From Amycolatopsis endophytica (GTDB lineage: Bacteria; Actinomycetota; Actinomycetes; Mycobacteriales; Pseudonocardiaceae), in assembly GCF_013410405.1 (NCBI RefSeq), contig NZ_JACCFK010000001.1:3472001-3536000 (forward strand): a DNA stretch of 64,000 nt. The letters run 5' to 3'. Shown in pieces: positions 36,223 to 45,531 of this stretch. Under the pieces are notes generated by a model. The model worked only from the letters and a program-made list of their open reading frames with translations, was not told where the DNA came from and ran no database searches. Within the stretch, counting starts at the first letter, position 1. Every line of letters starts with the position of its first letter. The translations under genes were made by a program, and so were the position numbers.

Positions 36223-36918
36223 ATGGTGCCGGAAGAGATCGCCGTCCCCTCCGCGGCCGCTGTCGTGCTGGCCAGTGGCGCCGGCACGCGCGTCGGGGCG
36301 GGGGTGAACAAGGTGTACCTTCCGCTGGCGGGCCGGCCGGTCGTCTGGTGGTCGCTGGATGCTTTCGCCCGCACGCCCGGCATCGCGCCGCTCGTGTTCG
36401 TCATCCGCCCGCAGGACCGGGGACTCGCCGACGACGTCCTCGCCTCCCTCGACGTGCCCGTGGAGATCGTGCACGGCGGGGCCAGCAGGCAGGAGTCCGA
36501 GCTGAACGCGTTGCGGCACTTGGCGGCGCGGGCCGAGGCGGGCGAGGTCGACACCGTCCTCGTGCACGACGGTGCCCGTCCGCTCGTCACGCCACCCCTG
36601 ATCACCGAGGTCACGCGCGTGGCCCGCGAGCACGGCGGCGCCATGCCGGGACTCCAGGCGGACGACATCGTCACGGCCGAGGGCGCTCGTCCGGCAGGGA
36701 GGCTGGTCCGCGCGCAGACGCCGCAGGCATTCCGCGCCGCGCCGCTGCTCGCCGCCTACGAGGAAGCCGCGCGCGAGGGCTTCGCGGGTACCGACACCGC
36801 GTCGGTGATGGAGCGCTTTTCCGCCCTGCCCGTGCACTGGGTGCCCGGCGCGCCGGAGAACATCAAGGTCACCTACCCGCACGACCTCCTGGTCGCGGCC
36901 CAGATTCTGGCCGGCTGA
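36223..36918 (+). CDS. IspD/TarI-family cytidylyltransferase (2-C-methyl-D-erythritol 4-phosphate cytidylyltransferase-like)
   Basis: A 231-aa nucleotidyltransferase: VVLASGAGTRVGAGVNKVYLPLAGRPVVWW (residues 15-44) is the CTP-binding signature, GGASRQESELNAL and VLVHDGARPLVTP follow, then TPQAFRAAPLLAAY and GTDTASVMERF. IspD makes CDP-methylerythritol in isoprenoid synthesis. It is unusual that ispF and carD are not adjacent, and the N-terminal signature is GAGVNK rather than the common xPK form, so this may be a second, paralogous cytidylyltransferase. Its last 50 nt overlap the convergent IclR gene. Confidence 0.8.
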   Translation: MVPEEIAVPSAAAVVLASGAGTRVGAGVNKVYLPLAGRPVVWWSLDAFARTPGIAPLVFVIRPQDRGLADDVLASLDVPVEIVHGGASRQESELNALRHLAARAEAGEVDTVLVHDGARPLVTPPLITEVTRVAREHGGAMPGLQADDIVTAEGARPAGRLVRAQTPQAFRAAPLLAAYEEAAREGFAGTDTASVMERFSALPVHWVPGAPENIKVTYPHDLLVAAQILAG

Positions 36919-37690
36919 CCTCGGCGCGCTGCCGCAGGGTGGTGGTCAGCGCATGGGCCTCCTTGAGCAGCAGCGCGCCCATCTGCGAGCGGCGCGGCTC
37001 GCGGAAGCGGGACTCGACGCCCGTCAGCGTCAGGGCCCACGCCGGTTCGCCCGCCGCGCCGAACACCGCGGCCGCCATGCCCCAGCTGCCCTCGACGACC
37101 AGACCCGGATTGACGGAGTACCCGCGTTCGCGCGTCTCGGCGATCCGCTCCCGCAACGGCTCCGGCCCGTGCTCGGCTCCCCAGCGCTCGGTCAGGTCGA
37201 CCCGCGCCAGGTACTCGTCGATCTCCCGGTCGCCGAGCAGGGACAGCACGACCAGGCCGGCCGAGACCACGCCGAGCGGGAACCGCGCGCCTTCGTAGAG
37301 CACGAACGACCGGATGGGGAAGTCGCCGTCCTCACGCAGCAGGCACACCGTTTCGTCGCCACGGCGGGCGGAGAAGAACGCGCTCTCCCCGGTCGCGGCC
37401 GCGAGCCGGTGCACGCTGTCCCGCGCCTGCTGGGTGACGTCGTAGCGCGCGGCCGCGGACTCGCCCAGCAGGTACAGCTCCGGGCCCAGGTACCACTGCC
37501 CGGAGCGCTGGTCGCGGTCGACGAACCCCTCGTCGGCCAGCGCGGCGAGCAGGCGGTGGGCCGTCGGGCGCGCGAGACCGGTCGCCCGTGCCACGTCCGA
37601 GGTCGACGCGCCCGGTTCTCCCGTCACGGACAACGCACGCAGCACCAGCGCGGCGCGGCCGATCAGGTTGTCGGTTGGCATGGCACCCAT
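36869..37690 (-). CDS. IclR family transcriptional regulator
   Basis: A 273-aa regulator: winged helix at residues about 10-70 (GASTSDVARATGLARPTAHRLLAALADEGFV) and an IclR effector domain at about 85-250 (VCLLREDGDFPIRSFVLYEGARFPLGVVSAGL). Divergent from the CoA-transferase genes with palindromes between, so it probably regulates them, like PcaR/PobR for beta-ketoadipate genes. ATG 37690 or 37681. Confidence 0.88.
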   Translation of the reverse strand: MGAMPTDNLIGRAALVLRALSVTGEPGASTSDVARATGLARPTAHRLLAALADEGFVDRDQRSGQWYLGPELYLLGESAAARYDVTQQARDSVHRLAAATGESAFFSARRGDETVCLLREDGDFPIRSFVLYEGARFPLGVVSAGLVVLSLLGDREIDEYLARVDLTERWGAEHGPEPLRERIAETRERGYSVNPGLVVEGSWGMAAAVFGAAGEPAWALTLTGVESRFREPRRSQMGALLLKEAHALTTTLRQRAEVSRPESGPRPGGRAGR

Positions 37691-37705
37691 CGTACGTCCA
37701 CTCAG

Positions 37706-37802
37706 TGAACGCGTTCATCGCACTCGTTCATCTGGCGAGAGATCGAAGCACGCTGCTTGACCGTGTTTGCGCAGGTCGTCTTGACTGGTGACCAAGTGGT
37801 CA
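37706..37802. promoter_or_regulatory. Candidate IclR operators upstream of CoA-transferase operon
   Basis: TGAACGCGTTCA (37706-37717) is a perfect 12-bp palindrome 16 nt from the regulator start, with a further CGTTCA half-site at 37725-37730. TGACCAAGTGGTCA (37789-37802) is a second dyad with perfect 6-bp arms, 27 nt before scoA. Either could be the IclR site; the assignment is inference. Confidence 0.5.
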
Positions 37803-37829
37803 TCAGACGGACGCTCGAAGGAGAGTTAC

Positions 37830-38546
37830 GTGTCCAAGGTGTTCGGCACAGCCGCCGACGCGATGGCAGGCGCGCTGCGGGACGGCATCACGATCGCGGT
37901 CGGCGGCTTCGGCCTCAGCGGTGTCCCCTACGACCTCATCGAGATCGTCCGCGACTCCGGGATCCGCGATCTGACGATCGTGTCGAACAACATGGGCGTC
38001 GACGGCAAGGGCCTCGGCCTGCTGCTGGAGAACAAGCAGGTCCGCAAGGTGGTCGCGTCCTACGTCGGCGAGAACAAGCTGTTCGCGCAGCAGTACCTCG
38101 ACGGCACGGTCGAGGTCGAGTTCGCGCCGCAGGGCACGCTGGCCGAGCGGATGCGCGCCGGCGGCGCCGGGATTCCCGCCTTCTACACCAAGACCGGTGT
38201 CGGCACACCCATCGCCGAAGGCAAGCCGCACGCCGAGTTCGACGGCGTGACTTTCGTGCAGGAACGGGGAATCGTGGCCGATCTCGCCCTGGTGCACGCG
38301 CACACCGCCGACCACGAGGGCAACCTCGTGTACCGGATGACCTCGCGCAACTTCAACCCCGTCATCGCCACCTGCGGGCGCGTGACCGTGGTGGAGGCCG
38401 AGGTGCTCCTCGACGGCTTCGTCGACCCCGATCTGGTGATCACGCCCGGTGTGTTCGTCGACCGGCTGGTGGTCGCGACGCCGCGGGAGAAGGAGATCGA
38501 GAAGCGCACGGTGCGCCAGCGGGCGCTCGCCGGAACGGAGGCGTGA
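37830..38546 (+). CDS. scoA: 3-oxoacid CoA-transferase subunit A
   Basis: A 238-aa subunit A of succinyl-CoA:3-ketoacid CoA-transferase (or PcaI of 3-oxoadipate CoA-transferase). [36 protein letters not shown] and [17 protein letters not shown] [21 protein letters not shown] identify it. GTG 37830 has GAAGGAG at optimal spacing; an upstream ATG at 37788 does not. Regulated probably by the divergent IclR protein. Confidence 0.9.
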   Translation: MSKVFGTAADAMAGALRDGITIAVGGFGLSGVPYDLIEIVRDSGIRDLTIVSNNMGVDGKGLGLLLENKQVRKVVASYVGENKLFAQQYLDGTVEVEFAPQGTLAERMRAGGAGIPAFYTKTGVGTPIAEGKPHAEFDGVTFVQERGIVADLALVHAHTADHEGNLVYRMTSRNFNPVIATCGRVTVVEAEVLLDGFVDPDLVITPGVFVDRLVVATPREKEIEKRTVRQRALAGTEA

Positions 38547-38548
38547 CC

Positions 38549-39190
<642 letters not shown>

Positions 39191-39210
39191 CGGTGCCGGT
39201 CTGACGTCAG

Positions 39211-39496
39211 CTACCGGCGCCAGATGAGCGGGCTGCCGTCGTAGTCGTTGCCGTCGTACCTGGCGGCGACCACGGTGTCGCCCGCGACGAGGGCGTCGAG
39301 CTGCGGGCCGTTTCCTGGTGCCGTAGTCCGAGCCGCTGAGGTTCTCCACGGGACAGCGGGTGCAGAACGGGGTCGGGCCCCGCGCCTGGTCGCCGAACGC
39401 GGTGTCGAACTCGGTCTGGTTCGCCTGCCTGTCCGAATCGGACCCACCGCGGCCGCTGCGAAAGAAGGTCGTCCACACTTCATGCCGGATGCTCAC
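39211..39496 (-). pseudogene. Small protein gene interrupted by a single-base frameshift, family not recognised
   Basis: Two frames with good third-position GC join at about 39310. The first (from ATG 39496) reads ...TPFCTRCPVENLSGSDYG; the second reads NGPQLDALVAGDTVVAARY...SPLIWRR and stops at 39211. Removing one A from the AAA at the junction joins them into about 94 aa with GTRNGPQLDA across the join. I do not recognise the family. It may be a sequencing error or a real broken gene. Confidence 0.5.
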
Positions 39497-39584
39497 CGGA
39501 GCGCCGGATACCGCGGGAAGATGGTGCGATCCCGCTCACGGTGACGGCCCGGTTCGGGTGAGATTGCCGTCGGGGCGGCACCGT

Positions 39585-40553
39585 TCACCGCGCGGGGCCG
39601 GCCGGAACCTCTCGTCGCTGGAACGCCGACCGGTAGGAGTTCGGGCTGGTGCCGACCACGCGGCGGAAACCGTCGCGGAACGCGGTCGGTGAGCCGAATC
39701 CGACCTGGCCCGCGATGCGGTCCACCGGGTGCGTGGTCGTCTCCAGCAGGTACTGCGCCCGCCGGATCCGTTCGCGGTGCAGCCAGCGCAGCGGCGTCGT
39801 CCCGGTGTGCTCGCGGAACCGGCGGTTGAGCGAACGCGTGCTGAGCCCGGCGCGCGCCGCGATGTCGGCGAGTGCCAGATCGCGGTCGAGGTGGTCGGAC
39901 ATCCACCGCAGCACCGGTTCCAGCGTCGACCCGCGCGGCACGGGCGGCTGGTCGTGCACGATGAACTGCGCCTGGCCGCCCTCCCGTTCCAGCGGCATGA
40001 CCGACAGCCGCGCGGCGTCGGCCGCCACGGCGGACCCGTGGTCGCGACGGATGAGGTGCAGGCACAGGTCCAGTCCGGCCGCCGCGCCGGCCGAGGTGAG
40101 GAACTGGCCGTTGTCGACGTAGAGGACGTCCGGGTCGACCTCGACCTCCGGGTACCGGCGGGCGAGCACGTCCGCGCCGAGCCAGTGCGTCGTGGCGCGC
40201 AGCCCGTCGAGCAGCCCGGTGGCGGCGAGGACGAACGCACCCGTGCAGATCGAGGCGAGGCGCGTGCCGTTCGCGGCGGCCTTGCGCAGGGCGTCGAGCA
40301 CATCCTCCGGGATTCCCGCCGCCGGGTCCGCGCAGCCGGGCAGGATGATCGTGTCCGCGTCGGTGAGTGCTTCGAGCCCCCAGTCCGCCTGGATCTTGAA
40401 GGTGCCCGCGTCGACGGTCGGCGTCGGCGCACACACCCGCACCCGGTAGGCGGGACGGCCGCCGGGCAGGCGGGTTCGGGTGAAGACTTCGATCGGGGTG
40501 GCCAGGTCGAACGGGACGACCTGGTCCAGTGCCAGCACGGCGACGATGTGCAT
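39585..40553 (-). CDS. GlxA-type AraC family regulator with DJ-1/PfpI domain
   Basis: A 322-aa regulator. Residues 1-185 form a DJ-1/PfpI-like domain (VAVLALDQVVPFDLATPIEVF, LPGCADPA, SICTGAFVLAATGLLDG with the nucleophile-elbow Cys). Residues about 215-315 are an AraC helix-turn-helix (LALADIAARAGLSTRSLNRRFREHTG; RIAGQVGFGSPTAFRDGFRRVVG). ATG 40553 starts the conserved core. Divergent neighbour is a small membrane protein gene, a possible target. Confidence 0.9.
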   Translation of the reverse strand: MHIVAVLALDQVVPFDLATPIEVFTRTRLPGGRPAYRVRVCAPTPTVDAGTFKIQADWGLEALTDADTIILPGCADPAAGIPEDVLDALRKAAANGTRLASICTGAFVLAATGLLDGLRATTHWLGADVLARRYPEVEVDPDVLYVDNGQFLTSAGAAAGLDLCLHLIRRDHGSAVAADAARLSVMPLEREGGQAQFIVHDQPPVPRGSTLEPVLRWMSDHLDRDLALADIAARAGLSTRSLNRRFREHTGTTPLRWLHRERIRRAQYLLETTTHPVDRIAGQVGFGSPTAFRDGFRRVVGTSPNSYRSAFQRREVPAGPAR

Positions 40554-40696
40554 GACGACACCGTAGGCCCTCGCCACCCCTGCCGACCACGGGATGTGGC
40601 GTGAAATGCCTGGTCGCGGCGGTTGGCGAGAATCCGTTGGAAGATGGCCATCCTGCCGGTTTTCCCGGTCGCCGGAGACCGTTAGCGTTTCGGCGC

Positions 40697-41155
40697 GTGA
40701 CGAAGGTTCTCCTCTCCCTCCATGTGCTCGCGGCGTTGATCGCGATCGGCCCGGTGACCGTCGCGGCCAGCATGTTCCCCTCGGCGACCCGCCGTGCCGC
40801 GGATGGCGCCGACCGCGAAGTCGCCGTCCTGCGCACACTGCACCGCATCTGCCGGGTCTACGCCGCGATCGGCGTCGCCGTCCCGGTTTTCGGTTTCGCG
40901 ACGGCCGGAGTTCTCGGCGTGACGGGCGACGCGTGGGTCGTGGTGTCCATTGTGCTCACCGGGATCGCGGCGGCCGTGCTGGTGCTCGTCGTGCTGCCGC
41001 GTCAGCAGGGAATCCTCGACGGCATCGGCGAGGGAACCGAACCGGGCCCGCGCGCCCCCGCGCGGCTGGCGATGTACACCGGGATCTTCAACATCCTCTG
41101 GGCGGCCGTCACGGTTCTGATGATCGTCCGCCCAGGCTCGACCACCAGCGCTTAG
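40697..41155 (+). CDS. Four-span integral membrane protein (DUF2269-like)
   Basis: A 152-aa membrane protein with spans at about 5-28, 55-75, 80-102 and 128-147. The LSLHVLAALIAIGPVTVAASMFP start resembles DUF2269-type proteins, which have a conserved His in the first helix. GTG 40697 is used; no good ribosome site is visible. Ends overlap the convergent DUF6194 gene by 4 nt. Function unknown. Confidence 0.65.
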   Translation: MTKVLLSLHVLAALIAIGPVTVAASMFPSATRRAADGADREVAVLRTLHRICRVYAAIGVAVPVFGFATAGVLGVTGDAWVVVSIVLTGIAAAVLVLVVLPRQQGILDGIGEGTEPGPRAPARLAMYTGIFNILWAAVTVLMIVRPGSTTSA

Positions 41156-41577
41156 GACGTGGCCGCGCGGCGGTTCGCGTGCTTGCGTGCCGCGAGTTCG
41201 TGGGCCTCCGCCAGCAGCGGGGCGATGCCGTCCAGGCCCGCCGGGTCCACGACACACGCCCAGCTCCGCGACGCGTGGACCGGATGGGGCATCAGGACAT
41301 CGCGGGCGGTGTGGTCGACCTCGCTCGTGGCGTCACCGAAACGGGACCGGTACGTGGCCTCCATCAGGCCGATGTCGAGCCGGAACGAGCCACGCCGAGC
41401 GAGGTCGGAGGCCGAGTCGTGGCTGTCGCTGGTCAGGAGCGCCGCGAAGGGGAACATCCGCTCGGCTGGCAGGTCGTCGTGCGGGTCGTACACGAAGAAG
41501 GTGTCACCGGCGCTCTGCACGGGGCTGACCCCGGCGAACGTGTCGCAGATATAGCGCTTGACCTCGTCGGCATGCAC
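41152..41577 (-). CDS. DUF6194 family protein
   Basis: A 141-aa protein whose pattern (FVYDPHDDLPAERMFPFAALLTSDSHD; FRLDIGLMEATYRSRFG; DVLMPHPVHASRSWACVVDP) matches a family of unknown function common in actinomycetes. The conserved D-P, H-P and W suggest a ligand-binding fold, but no activity is known. Soluble, no signal peptide. Confidence 0.75.
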   Translation of the reverse strand: MHADEVKRYICDTFAGVSPVQSAGDTFFVYDPHDDLPAERMFPFAALLTSDSHDSASDLARRGSFRLDIGLMEATYRSRFGDATSEVDHTARDVLMPHPVHASRSWACVVDPAGLDGIAPLLAEAHELAARKHANRRAATS

Positions 41578-41620
41578 ACGCCAACCCTAACCGCCTGCCG
41601 GGTTTGCCCGGAAGGGTTCC

Positions 41621-41980
41621 TCAGCGGGTCACTTCGCGTGCTTCGTCGAGGGACGTGGTGACGTTCAGGATGCGGTCGAGACCGGTCATCTCCAGCGGCC
41701 TGGCGACGACCGGGGTGGGGCAGACCAGTGCGAGCGACTGGTCGGCGGAGTGGCATTCGGCGGCAGCCTCCACGAGGACGGCCAGCCCCACCGAGTCGAG
41801 GTGCTCGACGTCGGACAGGTCGATGATGAGGCTGGTCAGCGGGACCGGGGCGGTGCTGTCGCGTGCGTCCTTGACGGACTCGCGGACCTGGGGCGCGGTG
41901 CCGAGGTCGACGTCGCCCGCGATGGCGACGATCGCTTCGCTCCCCTCGCGCGTCCACCGGGTGGCGAAGGGCTGCGCCAC
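41621..41980 (-). CDS. STAS domain anti-sigma factor antagonist
   Basis: A 119-aa STAS protein: IVAIAGDVDLGTAPQVRESV and LIIDLSDVEHLDSVGLAVLVEA, with the phosphorylatable Ser in HLDSVGL. Such proteins bind an RsbW-type kinase/anti-sigma factor when unphosphorylated. The GTG at 41980 follows TTGGAGG at 4-5 nt. It is 98 nt downstream of a degenerate RsbW-like gene on the same strand. Confidence 0.85.
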   Translation of the reverse strand: MAQPFATRWTREGSEAIVAIAGDVDLGTAPQVRESVKDARDSTAPVPLTSLIIDLSDVEHLDSVGLAVLVEAAAECHSADQSLALVCPTPVVARPLEMTGLDRILNVTTSLDEAREVTR

Positions 41981-42078
41981 GAATCCTCCAACGTCGTCCT
42001 GCTTTTCGGCCGTCGACCACCCTATCGGCCGTCGCCGGTGGCCCGGGTCCGGACCACCGGCGACCGGGTTCAGGCCGG

Positions 42079-42510
42079 CTACCGCCTGGCCGATCCGGCG
42101 ACGTGCACCGCGTCGAGCGCCGGTTTGTCCGGCACCGACGGTGCGGCGATCGCCACGTCGGCCCACAGTGCGGTCTCGCCAGGTCGGGGCGTCATCCCCC
42201 ACCTGGCGGCGACCCCGTCCAGGACAGCCGCCGACGTGGCGATCTCGCGACGCCCGGGTGGCTCCGCGGTGATCGTCACGTCCACGCGGACCGTGTCCGT
42301 GCCCGCCCAGCCCAACCGCACCGTGAACGGCTGGCGGGTGGACAGCCAGGCGATGCTGGCGATCTCGTCGGTCACCAGCAGCGCGTCGACGACGTGCTGT
42401 TCGCCGACCCCGGCGAGCATGACCCGCGCCCGCCTCCGCAGGGCCGCCAGTTCTCGCGGCCCGTCCACGACACTGGTGAACCGATCCGGCCGATGCACCA
42501 TGGCATCCAC
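42079..42510 (-). CDS. RsbW-like histidine-kinase-fold protein with lost ATP-binding motifs
   Basis: A 143-aa protein aligning with actinobacterial anti-sigma ATPases: N-terminal RELAALRRRARVMLAGVGEQHVVDALLVTDEIASIAWL and C-terminal RLGWAGTDTVRVDVT, RWGMTPRPGETALWADV. In active relatives the N box reads E-L-V-T-N-A; here it is E49-I-A-S-I53-A, with Asn replaced by Ile. No DxGxG G1 box is present. It should bind nucleotide poorly or not at all. GTG 42510 has GGAGGAGG 9 nt upstream; ATG 42501 is an alternative. Likely partner of the STAS protein downstream. Confidence 0.72.
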   Translation of the reverse strand: MDAMVHRPDRFTSVVDGPRELAALRRRARVMLAGVGEQHVVDALLVTDEIASIAWLSTRQPFTVRLGWAGTDTVRVDVTITAEPPGRREIATSAAVLDGVAARWGMTPRPGETALWADVAIAAPSVPDKPALDAVHVAGSARR

Positions 42511-42697
42511 GATGCACCACCTCCTCCGTCGACTCGTCAACGCGAGGATCTTGGGTTTACCCGGCCGTGATCGTTCCAAACCGGTCCACTGAGGAGTCCG
42601 AGTATGTAAGCGCTACGCGGGTTGTTGCGCTGCGCGAGGCTGAAAGCGCCGGGCTCGCAAGCTCGCAATAGGTTGGGACGCCCCGATTTTTCATTGT

Positions 42698-42765
42698 TTC
42701 TCCGGCCGATCAGGCGGAGTCAAGGCGGGACAGCGTGCCTTGACTCCGCCTGATCGTCCGGAGAA
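42698..42765. repeat. Long hairpin with conserved inner core, copy 2
   Basis: A 29-bp stem with one mismatch and a 10-nt loop GGGACAGCGT (42727-42736). The inner 8 bp and the loop equal copy 1 read on the other strand except one base, while the outer arms (TTCTCCGGCCGATCAGGCGGA) have no similarity to copy 1 but pair perfectly with each other bar one position. Confidence 0.85.
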
Positions 42766-42862
42766 CTGGGCTGGGGATCGGGGTGCGGGGGAGGGCTGGG
42801 CGGCCTGGTGGCTGGGTTGCGTTGCCGGGCGGCGATGTGGTGGCTGGGTGGTGTCCCGGAGG

Positions 42863-43021
42863 GGCAAACACGGCGCCCGCAAGGGCCAACACGCCAGCGG
42901 GAGCGGCAAACACGCCAGCGGGAGCGGCAAACACGGCGCGGCACCCGCCGTGTTTGCCGCTCCGGGCGGCGTGTTTGCCGCTCGCGGCGCTGTGTTGGCT
43001 GTTCCGGGCGCTGTGTTTGCC
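42863..43021. repeat. Symmetric 21-bp phased array (4 direct + 4 inverted 12-bp units)
   Basis: Direct units start at 42863, 42884, 42905 and 42926 (GGCAAACACGGC/GGCCAACACGCC/GGCAAACACGCC types). Inverted units start at 42947, 42968, 42989 and 43010. All steps are exactly 21 bp. The linker AGCGGGAGC occurs twice here and once in copy 1. Confidence 0.85.
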
Positions 43022-43113
43022 GGTCGCGGCGGGGGGCAAGGTCTCAGGACGGTAAAGGTCTGTGGCCCGCACTGGTTTTCGGGCAAGGTGGGATCTACGT
43101 TGCCAGTGAACTA

Positions 43114-43127
43114 ATCAAACCTTTGAT
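43114..43127. promoter_or_regulatory. AT-rich dyad upstream of MHS symporter
   Basis: ATCAAACCTTTGAT has perfect 6-bp arms and stands out in GC-rich DNA. It lies 30 nt before the start codon at 43158, so it may be an operator of the symporter gene. Confidence 0.4.
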
Positions 43128-43157
43128 CTTCTTTCCAATGGCGGGAAGGGATGTCCC

Positions 43158-44525
43158 ATGACGCAGACCCCCGAGGCGCGGACCGGCCGCTCCTCGAGCA
43201 GCGCCCAGCTCCGTCGCGTCGTCGGTGCGAGCCTGGTCGGTACGACGATCGAGTGGTACGACTTCTTCATCTACGCCTCGGCCGCCGGCCTGGTGTTCGG
43301 CAAGCAGTTCTTCCCCTCGCTCGACGGGACCGCCGCGCTGCTGGCGTCGTTCGCGACGCTCGGGGTGAGCTTCGTGGCGCGCCCGATCGGCGGGATCATC
43401 GCCGGACACCTCGGTGACCGCGTGGGGCGCAAGGCGGTCCTCGTCGCGACCCTGCTGCTGATGGGGATCTCCACGATCGGCGTGGGCCTGCTGCCGTCCT
43501 ACGCCTCGATCGGCGTCGCCGCGCCGATCCTGCTCGTCGCGCTGCGGCTGCTGCAGGGTCTGTCCGCCGGCGGTGAGTGGGGTGGCGCCGCGCTGATGTC
43601 GGTCGAGCACGCACCGCCGGGCAGGCGCGGCTACTTCGGATCGTACCCGCAGATCGGGGTGCCGGTCGGGCTGCTGCTGGCGAACCTGGTGTTCTTTACC
43701 GTGTCCTCCGCCACCACCGACGACCAGTTCGCACGCTGGGGGTGGCGGATCCCGTTCCTGCTCAGCGTCGTCCTCATCGCGGTCGGGTTCTTCGTGCGGG
43801 CACGGGTTTCGGAAAGCCCGGTGTTCAGCGAACTGCGCGCCCGCCGCGCTCGCCGGTCGGCGCCGCTGGCCGAGGTGCTGCGGTCCAACCGCCGGGAACT
43901 CGTCATCGCGATCGGCCTGTTCATCGCGAACAACATGGTCGGCTACATCCTGATCGCCTTCATCAACTCCTACGGCACCCGCACGCTGGGCCTGTCCAGC
44001 ACGGCGATGCTGTTCGTCGGAATGGTCGGCGCCGTGGCGTGGGGCGTGTTCACGCTGCTGGCGGGCGCCTGGTCGGACACCTGGGGCCGCCGCCGCACCT
44101 ACCTCGTCGGCACCGTCGCGATGGCCGCCTGGACGTTCCCGTTCTTCCTGCTGTTCGACACCACGTCGATGCCGCTGATGCTGCTGTCGGTGATCGTGCT
44201 GGCCTTCGGACTCGGCCTGACCTACGGACCGCAGGCCGCCGCCTACAGCGAGCTGTTCCCGGCCGGCATCCGCTACAGCGGCGTCTCCTTCGCCTACGCG
44301 TTCGGCGCGATCCTCGGCGGTGGATTCGCCCCGCTGGTCTCGACCTGGCTGGTCGGGGAGACCGGCACCTCGCTGTCGGTGTCCGGCTACATGCTGGTGG
44401 CGTGCCTGGTGACGCTGGCCGCGGTGCTCGCGCTGCGGGAGAAGCCCGCCGCCGAGCGGGAGGCGTTCGTGACCGGCGCCGAACAGGTACCGCCGAGCCC
44501 TGAAACCGAGGTGAAGCCCACCTGA
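43158..44525 (+). CDS. MFS metabolite:H+ symporter (MHS family)
   Basis: A 455-aa 12-span transporter of the shikimate/proline-betaine/alpha-ketoglutarate permease family. Diagnostic: GTTIEWYDFFIYASAAGLVFG, FVARPIGGIIAGHLGDRVGRK, RLLQGLSAGGEWGGAALMSVEHAPPGRRG (residues about 135-163) and the C-terminal TYGPQAAAYSELFPAGIRYSG. Imports an organic acid or osmolyte; substrate not assignable. GGAAGG precedes the ATG at 43158. Confidence 0.9.
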   Translation: MTQTPEARTGRSSSSAQLRRVVGASLVGTTIEWYDFFIYASAAGLVFGKQFFPSLDGTAALLASFATLGVSFVARPIGGIIAGHLGDRVGRKAVLVATLLLMGISTIGVGLLPSYASIGVAAPILLVALRLLQGLSAGGEWGGAALMSVEHAPPGRRGYFGSYPQIGVPVGLLLANLVFFTVSSATTDDQFARWGWRIPFLLSVVLIAVGFFVRARVSESPVFSELRARRARRSAPLAEVLRSNRRELVIAIGLFIANNMVGYILIAFINSYGTRTLGLSSTAMLFVGMVGAVAWGVFTLLAGAWSDTWGRRRTYLVGTVAMAAWTFPFFLLFDTTSMPLMLLSVIVLAFGLGLTYGPQAAAYSELFPAGIRYSGVSFAYAFGAILGGGFAPLVSTWLVGETGTSLSVSGYMLVACLVTLAAVLALREKPAAEREAFVTGAEQVPPSPETEVKPT

Positions 44526-44574
44526 AACCGGCCCCTCCGAAGCTGGTCAGCACACCGACCAACCAGGAGGAGCT

Positions 44575-45531
44575 TTGACCACCACCACGGCCACCCCGGC
44601 CATCGAGGTCGCCGGGATGCGCAAGGCGTTCGGGGACAAGGTCGTGCTCGACGGGATCGACCTGCGGATTCCGGCCGGCTCGATCTTCGCCCTGCTCGGG
44701 CCCAACGGCGCGGGCAAGACCACCATGGTCCAGATCCTGTCGACCTACCTGCGGACCGGTTCCGGCAGCGCCCGCGTCGCCGGACACGACGTCGACGCCG
44801 AGCCCGACGCGGTGCGCGCCGCCATCGGGGTCACCGGCCAGTTCTCCGCCGTGGACAACAAGCTCACCGGCGAGGAGAACCTGTGGCTGATGGCGGACCT
44901 GCACCATCTGCCGCGTCAGGAGGGCCGCCGGAGGGCCGCCGACCTGCTGGCGCGCTTCGACCTGGTCGAGCCGGCCCGCAAGCTCGCCGCCGTGTACTCC
45001 GGCGGCATGCGGCGGCGGCTCGACCTCGCGATGAGCCTCATGGGCGAACCGCGCATCATCTTCCTCGACGAGCCGACCACCGGCCTCGACCCGCGCAGCC
45101 GCCGCACCATGTGGACCATCATCCGCGATCTCGTCGCCCGCGGCGTCACCGTTTTCCTCACCACCCAGTACCTGGACGAGGCCGACGAGCTGGCCGACCG
45201 CATCGCCGTGCTCGACCACGGCGTGCTCGTCGCCGAGGGCAGCCCGGACGAACTCAAGCGCCGCATCCCCGGTGGGCACGTCGAACTGCGCTTCGCCGAC
45301 ACGTCCTCCCTGGAGACCGCCGCCCGCACCTTCGGCGAGGTCTCCCGCGACGACGACGCGCTGACCCTGCAGATCCCCAGCGACGGCGGCGTCCGCTCCC
45401 TGCGCACCCTGCTCGACCGCATGGACCACGCCGGCATCGAGCCCGAGGGCCTGTCCGTGCACACGCCCGACCTCGACGACGTCTTCTTCGCCCTGACCGG
45501 CCACCCCACCGCAGAGAAGGTCTCCCACTGA
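44575..45531 (+). CDS. ABC drug exporter ATP-binding protein (DrrA/daunorubicin-resistance type)
   Basis: A 318-aa ATPase: Walker A GPNGAGKTT, VTGQFSAVDNKLTGEENL typical of DrrA, signature YSGGMRRRLDLA, Walker B IIFLDEPTTGLDPRSR, and a C-terminal DrrA-type regulatory domain. The start is TTG at 44575 with AGGAGGAG at good spacing. Its stop shares one base with the next start (TGATG). Forms an exporter with DrrB for drug-like compounds. Confidence 0.9.
   Translation: MTTTTATPAIEVAGMRKAFGDKVVLDGIDLRIPAGSIFALLGPNGAGKTTMVQILSTYLRTGSGSARVAGHDVDAEPDAVRAAIGVTGQFSAVDNKLTGEENLWLMADLHHLPRQEGRRRAADLLARFDLVEPARKLAAVYSGGMRRRLDLAMSLMGEPRIIFLDEPTTGLDPRSRRTMWTIIRDLVARGVTVFLTTQYLDEADELADRIAVLDHGVLVAEGSPDELKRRIPGGHVELRFADTSSLETAARTFGEVSRDDDALTLQIPSDGGVRSLRTLLDRMDHAGIEPEGLSVHTPDLDDVFFALTGHPTAEKVSH

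Larger units (their letters stand above)
42611..43021. repeat. Composite repeat element, copy 2 (inverted relative to copy 1)
   Basis: Order from left: CGCTACGCGGGT end repeat (42611-42622), ACGCCCCGAT block (42678-42687), long hairpin (42698-42765), conserved 21-bp block (42769-42789, 20 of 21 matching copy 1 on the opposite strand), spacer, and the eight-unit array (42863-43021). This is the reverse of copy 1. The right-hand end repeat is not recognisable, so that end is diverged or truncated. No credible coding frame. It fills the gap between the RsbW-like gene and the MHS symporter. Confidence 0.8.

Noticed and set aside
42863..43021. Open frames with Lys-His-Ala-rich heptad repeats across the array
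   Set aside because: Frames follow from the 21-bp period, exist on both strands, and lack start signals and codon bias; not a protein.
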